Origin: Chloroflexota bacterium
GTDB lineage: Bacteria; Chloroflexota; Anaerolineae; Anaerolineales; UBA11858
Assembly (NCBI GenBank): GCA_016865865.1
Contig: VGOC01000007.1
Span: 1 to 61,832, forward strand
Length of the DNA stretch: 61,832 nucleotides
Reading direction: 5' to 3'
A program made the translations under genes and the position numbers. Positions 56,581-61,832 of the stretch are shown piece after piece (the first letter of the stretch is position 1; each line of letters starts with the position of its first letter). The notes under the pieces were generated by a model that was not told the origin of the DNA, searched no databases, and worked only from the letters and a program-made list of their open reading frames with translations.

Positions 56581-56660
56581 CAGTAGTTCACGAAAACGAT
56601 CAGGAGCCCGTCCCCGGGCGACCCGCGGACGGGTCTTGGATCCTTTTTCGTGAAGTACTG
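56581..56660. repeat. Miniature element, family D copy 2
   Basis: 80 bp with ends CAGTAGTTCACGAAAA and TTTTCGTGAAGTACTG, core hairpin AGCCCGTCCCCGGG/CGCGGACGGGTCT, and direct repeats AGTAT (56576-56580 and 56661-56665). Confidence 0.88.
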
Positions 56661-56712
56661 AGTATATCACGGAATGCGTGTCGGCTGATATATTTTCATC
56701 ATTGTAATTGCT

Positions 56713-56822
56713 CAGACCCCGCCCCAACCCTCCCCGACTTCGGGGAGGGAGCAACCACCCATTATAACGAAAAGTTGAGGCGGGGAGCAGCTTCCCCCCG
56801 TGGCGGGGGGACTGAGGGGGGC
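56713..56822. repeat. CTCCCCGACTTCGGGGAG/CCCCGTGGCGGGG repeat block
   Basis: CCTCCCCGACTTCGGGGAGG and CCCCCCGTGGCGGGGGG modules as at 50459-50602, here between two family D elements. The interval 56539-57048 (510 bp) contains only repeats. Confidence 0.75.
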
Positions 56823-56876
56823 GCGAGGCCTGACCAGCTACGATTTCCCAACCATTCATGATAAACTATTGATAGT

Positions 56877-56991
56877 CAGTATTTCACAAAACCAGGATCA
56901 AAGACCCGTCATCGGGATCACGAAAAAGATCAAAAGCCCGTCCCCAGGCGACCCGAGGACGGGTCTTCGATCCAGTTTTCGTGAAGTACTG
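56877..56991. repeat. Miniature element, family D copy 3 (composite)
   Basis: 115 bp with ends CAGTATTTCACAAAACC and TTTTCGTGAAGTACTG, and direct repeats ATAGT (56872-56876 and 56992-56996). It is longer than copy 2 because of an extra GATCAAAGACCCGTCATCGG segment at the left, as if one copy inserted in another. Confidence 0.85.
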
Positions 56992-57048
56992 ATAGTAGTC
57001 AGATCGGTTTGCACAGCCTGACCAACGCCGTTCACCAAGGAGTATGCC

Positions 57049-57474
57049 ATGAAAAAGCCGACTCTTCTTTTCCTTGTCTCCCTGATAGCGATTCTCCTGA
57101 TCTCCCTGGCGATTACCGCCCGACCTGCCCAGGCCGAGGTCTGCGGCCCCAACAACTACGAAGATGTGAAGTGGATTCGCTTCGTCAGCTTATCAGGCCG
57201 ATACGGACAGGCAAGCCTCGGATGGATCAGTTTCGTTGCCAACAACCTCGACCCGGAAACAGCCACCCTGACCATCAATAGCCTGGGAGTCTACGACGTG
57301 CAGGGCGTATCCTGCACCTGCGATAATCATAAGACCTGCATCGGCTACATCACCGGACTGCCCTTCAGCGGCGATGCAGCGACATATACCGGTAAATTGA
57401 CGGTTGTCTACGACGAACATACCTATACCTCTACCGCGCCAAAAATGCAGATACCTCCCTTGCCAGCCCCTTGA
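57049..57474 (+). CDS. Secreted protein of unknown function
   Basis: 141 residues with a clear Sec signal peptide (MKKPTLLFLVSLIAILLISL, cleavage after AQA near residue 29). The mature part is rich in beta-strand-forming residues and has four cysteines (VCGPNNY, VSCTCDN and KTCIGY) that could form disulfides, ending in a Pro-rich tail. RBS AAGGAG lies 7 bases before ATG. No family is recognised. Confidence 0.75.
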   Translation: MKKPTLLFLVSLIAILLISLAITARPAQAEVCGPNNYEDVKWIRFVSLSGRYGQASLGWISFVANNLDPETATLTINSLGVYDVQGVSCTCDNHKTCIGYITGLPFSGDAATYTGKLTVVYDEHTYTSTAPKMQIPPLPAP

Positions 57475-57483
57475 GATGTTCTG

Positions 57484-58140
57484 ATGGCTACTTCTAAAGA
57501 TCGAAACCGGGGCAGTCTCGGTTCGCTGCTGCAAGGTTTGGGGCGCAAGCCCAATGCGCCCAGAGCAGAGAAAGCACAGCCCCAACAAAGATATCCCTAT
57601 CAACTCAGGGACTTTTTCCTCTCCCCGGCTGAAATAGTCTTCTACAAAGCTTTGTCATCCGTGGCGCCCTCGAACATTGCCATCTTCCCCAAAATCCGCC
57701 TGGCGGATGTCGTCAGCATCAACCGATCTGCGTCGCCCTATGCTAGCGAGGCGCGTTTGTATTTCAGTAAGATCATACAGAAACACATTGATTTCTTGCT
57801 CTGCCAGGCCGACACGCTAACCCCCCTGGTCGGTATCGAGTTAGAGGATTCGAGCCGTCAGGAGTCCGGGCGGACTGAACACGATGAGTTTATGGAGGGG
57901 GTTTTCGAGGCAGCCAATCTGCCCCTGGTACGCTTCCCGGCGCAAAGCAACTATGACTCTGGGGAAATCACCCGACTGCTCAGCCCTTTCTGGGAGTCGC
58001 CAACCCCGCCCAGATGCCCCAAATGCGATAAACCCATGCTGATCAGAACTGCCAAAAGCGGCGAGTACCAGGGGGTCAAGTTCTATGTCTGCCCCGATAC
58101 GAAATACTGCCGCACCTACTTCCCGGTTCGATCAACCTGA
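57484..58140 (+). CDS. DUF2726 protein with C-terminal zinc ribbon
   Basis: 218 residues. The central domain (about 40-160: FFLSPAEIVFYKALSSVAP, HIDFLLCQADTLTPLVGIEL) matches the nuclease-like DUF2726 fold, with the conserved Asp of HIDFLL and Glu of GIELEDSSR in positions typical of PD-(D/E)XK enzymes. The C-terminus is a topoisomerase-type zinc ribbon (CPKCDKPMLIRTAKSG and YVCPDTKYCRTYFP). It may act on DNA or RNA ends; inference. It ends 8 bp before family A copy 7. Confidence 0.8.
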   Translation: MATSKDRNRGSLGSLLQGLGRKPNAPRAEKAQPQQRYPYQLRDFFLSPAEIVFYKALSSVAPSNIAIFPKIRLADVVSINRSASPYASEARLYFSKIIQKHIDFLLCQADTLTPLVGIELEDSSRQESGRTEHDEFMEGVFEAANLPLVRFPAQSNYDSGEITRLLSPFWESPTPPRCPKCDKPMLIRTAKSGEYQGVKFYVCPDTKYCRTYFPVRST

Positions 58141-58147
58141 ATGGGGA

Positions 58148-58257
58148 GTAGCTACTCAGCCAAACGGAGAAATTCCCGAAAAAAGGTGTGCGCAGGGGGC
58201 GTAGCCCCCTGCGCACACCTTTTTTCGGGTAAATCCGTTCGATAGCTGAGCAGTTAC
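58148..58257. repeat. Miniature inverted-repeat element, family A copy 7
   Basis: 110 bp, inverted orientation, with perfect 8-bp direct repeats AATGGGGA (58140-58147 and 58258-58265). The left repeat begins at the last base of the DUF2726 stop codon. It lies between convergent genes. Confidence 0.93.
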
Positions 58258-58284
58258 AATGGGGAAACCTATGGGATGAAATGG

Positions 58285-60762
58285 TCAGGCATCCACCGTT
58301 TCGATCTCTTTCTTCTCCACCTTCTTCTGTTCCTTACTGGTTTGGAAGCTCAGCTCCTCGCCTCCAACATCAACAAGGATAGTCTCACCCTTGTTGAACT
58401 CACCCGCCAGCAGCTTGACCGAGAGCGGGCTTTCGACATGCTTCTGTAGAACGCGCTTCAACGGCCGGGCGCCGAAATCGGGATCGAAGCCGGTTTCGGC
58501 CAGCCACACCCGGGCCTCCTGGGTCAGCTCGACGGTGATGCCGTGTTCTTTCAGGCGTCCCTCCACTTCCTTCATTTGCAGATCTACGATCTCGGTCATC
58601 TCGTCCAGGGAGAGCGGCGAGAAGGTGATGATCTCGTCTATGCGGTTGAGGAACTCCGGGCGGAAGGTTTTCTTCAGTTCGGTCTGGATTTTGGCATGGG
58701 CCTCGCGTTCTTTGGCGTCGGTGGCGGTTCGGAGAAAACCCAAACTGCCCGAAGTGCGCACGTACTCGGTGCCCAGGTTGCTGGTCATAATCAGCACCGT
58801 GTTGCGGAAATCAACGACATGCCCCTGCCCATCGGTCAGTCGGCCATCGTCGAAGATCTGCAACAGGGCGTTCCAGACTTCGGGGTGGGCCTTCTCGATC
58901 TCGTCGAAGAGCACCACGCGGTAAGGCCGCCGCCGGACAACCTCGGTGAGTTGGCCACCCTCTTCGTAGCCGACATAGCCTGGGGGCGCGCCGAACAGGC
59001 GCGAGACGGTATGTTGCTCACGGTATTCACTCATGTCAATGCGCACAAGGGCCTCTTCATCATCGAACATGAACTCGGCCAGAGCCTTGGCTAATTCGGT
59101 CTTACCCACGCCCGAGGGGCCGATGAAAATGAAGGAGCCGATCGGCCGGCGGGGGTCCTTCAAGCCCGACCTGGCCCGGCGGATAGCGTCCGAGATAGCC
59201 GTGATGGCTTCATGCTGGCCGATGACGCGCTCGTGCAGACGCTCTTCCATGTGCAGCAGGCGTTCCGCCTCGGTCTCCAGCATCTGAGTGATCGGGATGC
59301 CCGTCCATTGAGAGACTACTTCGGCGACATCGTCCTGATCAACGATCTCGTCCAATTCGTGATCGCTCTCCCACTCTTCACGCATCTTGTGAAACTGCTC
59401 TTCGAGTCGAACGCGTTCGGTCTTCTTCTCGGCGGCGCGCTCGTAATCCCGCCCCAGGCCGGCCTGCTCTTCCTCGACCTGCAGCCGCTCGATTTCGGAT
59501 TTCATGTCTTTCAAGTGCTGGGGCAGGGAATATAGGGCTACGCGCAGTTTGGCGGCGGCTTCATCAATCAGGTCAATGGCCTTGTCGGGCAGATGCCGGT
59601 CGGAGACATAACGGTTGGAGAGCTGGGCCGCGGCCACGATGGCTTCGTCGGCGATGCTGACCTTGTGATGGGCCTCGTAACGGTCGCGCAGACCTTGCAG
59701 CATCTCGATGGTGTCATCCACGCTCGGCTCTTCCACATAGACGGGAGCGAAACGCCGCTCCAGGGCGGAGTCCTTTTCGATATATTTGTGATACTCGTCC
59801 AGGGTGGTGGCGCCCACGCATTGCAGCTCGCCGCGCGCCAGGGCTGGCTTGAGCATGTTAGAGGCGTCCAGCGTCCCCACGGCCGCGCCTGCGCCGATCA
59901 CGGTGTGCAGCTCGTCAATGAACAGGATGATCTCGCCCTCGGCGCGCTGGATGTCCTCGATGGCAGCCTTGAGCCGTTCCTCGAATTCGCCGCGGAAGCG
60001 CGAGCCGGCAACCATAGCCCCCAAATCCAGGGCGACCACTTTCTTGCCCGAAAGGATCTCCGGGACATCGTTAGTGGCGATCTTCTGCGCCAGTCCCTCG
60101 ACGATGGCGGTCTTGCCGACGCCGGCCTCGCCAATCAGCACCGGGTTGTTCTTGGTGCGCCGGGAGAGGATCTGGATCACGCGCATGATTTCGGCATCAC
60201 GCCCGATCACGGGGTCCAGCTTGCCCTCGCGGGCCATGGTGGTCAGGTCGCGGGAATATTTCTCTAATACCTTGTAGCGGGCTTCTGCTTTGGGGTCGGT
60301 GACGCGTTGTCCGCCGCGCATCTGCTGGATGGCCTCGTAGACGCGATCTTTGGTCACTCCTGCGCCATCCAACATGCGACCGGCGGGGGTGTTGCGCTCG
60401 CTCAAGATCGCCAGAAAGAGATGCTCTGTGGAGATATACTCATCTTTGAGCCGATTGGCTTCTTGATTGGCTAAATCCACAATTCGTTTGACGCGCGGCG
60501 TGATGAAGATCTGCCCCGCCCCGCCGCCGAAGATATTGGCTTTGGGCGTGGTTTTGAGCACATAGTCCAGCCGCTCGGTGAGGATGTCGGCATTGACATT
60601 GAGCATTTCCAAAAGCTGGGGGATCGCGCCCTCGGGCTGCTCGATCAACGCCAATAGGATGTGTTCCGTGTCGATCTGGTTGTGTCCGTAGCGTTGAATG
60701 ATCTCCGCGGCGCGCTGAGCAACTTCCTGAGCGCGTTCTGTAAAGCGATCGAATCGCATCAT
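58285..60762 (-). CDS. clpC: ATP-dependent Clp protease ATPase subunit ClpC
   Basis: An 825-residue AAA+ unfoldase: double Clp-N repeat (1-150), AAA1 with [17 protein letters not shown] and LFIDELHT, a short middle domain with a UVR-like motif ([18 protein letters not shown]), AAA2 with [17 protein letters not shown] and [12 protein letters not shown], then the D2 C-terminal domain. The short middle domain and UVR motif point to ClpC, not the ClpB disaggregase. The start at 60762 ([14 protein letters not shown]) has AAGGAAGG 7 bases upstream; an upstream extension is repeat-derived. Expected partner ClpP is not in the window. Confidence 0.94.
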   Translation of the reverse strand: MMRFDRFTERAQEVAQRAAEIIQRYGHNQIDTEHILLALIEQPEGAIPQLLEMLNVNADILTERLDYVLKTTPKANIFGGGAGQIFITPRVKRIVDLANQEANRLKDEYISTEHLFLAILSERNTPAGRMLDGAGVTKDRVYEAIQQMRGGQRVTDPKAEARYKVLEKYSRDLTTMAREGKLDPVIGRDAEIMRVIQILSRRTKNNPVLIGEAGVGKTAIVEGLAQKIATNDVPEILSGKKVVALDLGAMVAGSRFRGEFEERLKAAIEDIQRAEGEIILFIDELHTVIGAGAAVGTLDASNMLKPALARGELQCVGATTLDEYHKYIEKDSALERRFAPVYVEEPSVDDTIEMLQGLRDRYEAHHKVSIADEAIVAAAQLSNRYVSDRHLPDKAIDLIDEAAAKLRVALYSLPQHLKDMKSEIERLQVEEEQAGLGRDYERAAEKKTERVRLEEQFHKMREEWESDHELDEIVDQDDVAEVVSQWTGIPITQMLETEAERLLHMEERLHERVIGQHEAITAISDAIRRARSGLKDPRRPIGSFIFIGPSGVGKTELAKALAEFMFDDEEALVRIDMSEYREQHTVSRLFGAPPGYVGYEEGGQLTEVVRRRPYRVVLFDEIEKAHPEVWNALLQIFDDGRLTDGQGHVVDFRNTVLIMTSNLGTEYVRTSGSLGFLRTATDAKEREAHAKIQTELKKTFRPEFLNRIDEIITFSPLSLDEMTEIVDLQMKEVEGRLKEHGITVELTQEARVWLAETGFDPDFGARPLKRVLQKHVESPLSVKLLAGEFNKGETILVDVGGEELSFQTSKEQKKVEKKEIETVDA

Positions 60763-60782
60763 AGTCGTACCTTCCTTAAAAT

Positions 60783-60966
60783 AGTGTTTCTCCGCGTTCT
60801 CTGCGATCTCTGTGGTGAAACAACCTTTGTAACTACTCAAGCCTGTCATGCAGAGGAGCGTAGTGTGCGACGAAGCATCTCCCAGCCAAGCAGGAGAGCC
60901 CTTCCTTCGTCAGGGCAGGCTCTTCGCTACACAAAGGCTGAGCCTGCGAAGGAACGCTCCGCGTAG
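60783..60966. repeat. Mixed interspersed repeats upstream of clpC
   Basis: GTTTCTCCGCGTTCTCTGCG with GATCTCTGTGGTGAAAC (as at 35984-36014), GTCATGCAGAGGAGCGTAGT with GACGAAGCATCT, and CAGGGCAGGCTCTTCG/AAAGGCTGAGCCTGCGAAGG. The 277-bp gap 60763-61039 must also hold the clpC promoter, which I could not pick out. Confidence 0.7.
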
Positions 60967-61039
60967 ACTCTCTCATTATATCATTCAGTAAGTTAGAAGA
61001 GAATCAGCAGGATGTAAGAATTGTGTATGAAATGAGACC

Positions 61040-61832
61040 TCACAGGTTCGAGAAACCCGTGATGTCTTCAATCAAATCTCGAATGATCAGCGGCTGCCCC
61101 TTGGCCGGATCGAGTCTCAAGCTGGCGGCGCCACCTTCGCAGTGGGCGACGCACACGCCGCAGCCCATACAGGCTTCGTAATCCACCATGGCGAAATCAT
61201 TACCCAGGCTGATGGCCTCGAACTGGCAGAATTTCTCACAGTTGCCGCACTGGATGCACAAATCCTCATCAACGACACAGACATACCCCGAGGAGCAGAT
61301 CATCGGGTCACCGCCGCGGCTGATTTGCATTGCCCCGCAGCAGCAGGCGCAGCAATTGCAGATGGCGTAGAAGCGCCCCAACATGGCATCCTTGAAGAAG
61401 GCATGCGAAACATGCCCGCGCCCTTGCTCGGCTTCGAGGATATCTACCGCCTCGTCTGAGGCGATCCAGCGCGAGCGGTCGGGATGGTGTTCGGCGACAA
61501 CGCTGGCAAAAGGCTCCCCAACGATCAGACAGACATCCAGAGGCAGGCAGGGATCAGGCCGGGACGAGCGGCAGGGACATTCCAGGGCGATGATGTGGTC
61601 GGGGTTCTTCAGTATGATGTCGCGAGCATGCTCATAGGGCACTATGTGTTCCAGGTCACGCAATTCGATATCTTCCCTCACGTTGACCAGTTGAGTGGCG
61701 GCTTCCAGAGGCACAACCTTACCGTGATAGCCAGGGGCGATTTTGGCCTCGCCGCCCCGTTCAGGTTTGATGCTGACCAGGCGGCGCAATGGCTTCAGCA
61801 AGCGTTTCAGGGGATGCTCTCCGGTGCCATGC
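61040..61832 (-). CDS. 4Fe-4S ferredoxin-type protein (5' end outside window)
   Basis: At least 264 residues; the frame is open to the window edge (HGTGEHPLKRLLKP before the first possible start at 61801), so the N-terminus is probably missing. It contains a Cys-rich region (ALECPCRSSRPDPC, ICNCCACCCGAM) and a C-terminal bacterial-type pair of 4Fe-4S motifs (CIQCGNCEKFCQ and CMGCGVCVAHCEG). The first part resembles the cysteine-rich CCG-like electron-transfer modules that precede ferredoxin domains in anaerobes. Likely an electron carrier or subunit of a redox complex. Confidence 0.8.
   Translation of the reverse strand, partial: HGTGEHPLKRLLKPLRRLVSIKPERGGEAKIAPGYHGKVVPLEAATQLVNVREDIELRDLEHIVPYEHARDIILKNPDHIIALECPCRSSRPDPCLPLDVCLIVGEPFASVVAEHHPDRSRWIASDEAVDILEAEQGRGHVSHAFFKDAMLGRFYAICNCCACCCGAMQISRGGDPMICSSGYVCVVDEDLCIQCGNCEKFCQFEAISLGNDFAMVDYEACMGCGVCVAHCEGGAASLRLDPAKGQPLIIRDLIEDITGFSNL

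Noticed and set aside
1265-58257. CRISPR array or riboswitch for the recurring palindromes
   Set aside because: Copies are kilobases apart, have target duplications and no spacer array or cas genes; no aptamer pattern was seen.
60763-60849. N-terminal extension of ClpC
   Set aside because: The codons derive from an interspersed repeat (TEIAENAE); a strong RBS precedes [11 protein letters not shown].

Overview
The window most likely comes from a member of the Chloroflexota, probably Anaerolineae. I infer this from the mix of protein families (single-domain XylG-type sugar ABC transporters, FGGY kinases, SHOCT mini-proteins, GPH symporters, ComEC without a metal motif, ClpC with a UVR region), from moderate-to-high GC with strong AGGAGG-type ribosome binding sites, and from a heavy load of short interspersed palindromic repeats. 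No rRNA is present. One tRNA (Val, GAC) is visible. No transposase, phage or CRISPR genes were seen.

Layout. 1-5.9 kb: end of an FtsX-type permease, a Met/Gly-rich PepSY-like protein with an OmpR-type two-component pair, a LysR remnant and two SHOCT mini-proteins. 6-11.3 kb: 3-methyladenine glycosylase, an MltR-like protein, an SMR-like transporter, a YkoP-like protein and ComEC. 11.3-14.2 kb: bacterioferritin, a peroxiredoxin-glutaredoxin selenoprotein and a GPH symporter. 14.2-22.1 kb: a sugar uptake locus (XylF/G/H-like transporter, FGGY kinase) with its own signalling pair, an ABC-ATPase/histidine-kinase fusion and a REC-HTH-REC regulator. 22.2-23.7 kb: tRNA-Val, then arsR-arsM. 24-36.9 kb: M23/LysM peptidase, PIG-L deacetylase, HAD, GNAT, an MFS exporter behind a possible attenuator, MEMO, CorC-like protein, PriA, a phosphoribosyltransferase and a membrane protein. 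36.9-44.4 kb: SbcC and a MacAB-like efflux operon. 44.5-54.6 kb: DUF92, a PH-like membrane protein, a CRP-like sensor with a NifU domain, flavin reductase, gamma-glutamyltransferase, a TIM-barrel protein, SelD, an SPFH protein and Dtd. 54.6-61.8 kb: holin-like protein, SelW-like protein, TrpS, DUF2726, ClpC and a ferredoxin-like protein.

Main points. (1) Three genes are read through an in-frame UGA at a known or expected selenocysteine position: peroxiredoxin-glutaredoxin (U45), SelD (CSGU motif) and a SelW-like protein (CxxU). The organism therefore probably inserts selenocysteine. Annotation that reads UGA as stop truncates or misses all three. (2) The sugar locus has a histidine kinase fused to an ABC domain that has lost its catalytic glutamate and switch histidine. 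This looks like a nucleotide- or transporter-state sensor. (3) At least three mobile miniature repeat families are recognisable from target-site duplications. The largest (six intact copies, each with a perfect 8-bp duplication) carries a bidirectional intrinsic terminator. (4) Degenerate simple repeats and palindromes have entered several genes in frame, adding repeat-encoded peptides to ComEC, PriA, SbcC, GGT, a YkoP-like protein and others, and twice supplying the stop codon.
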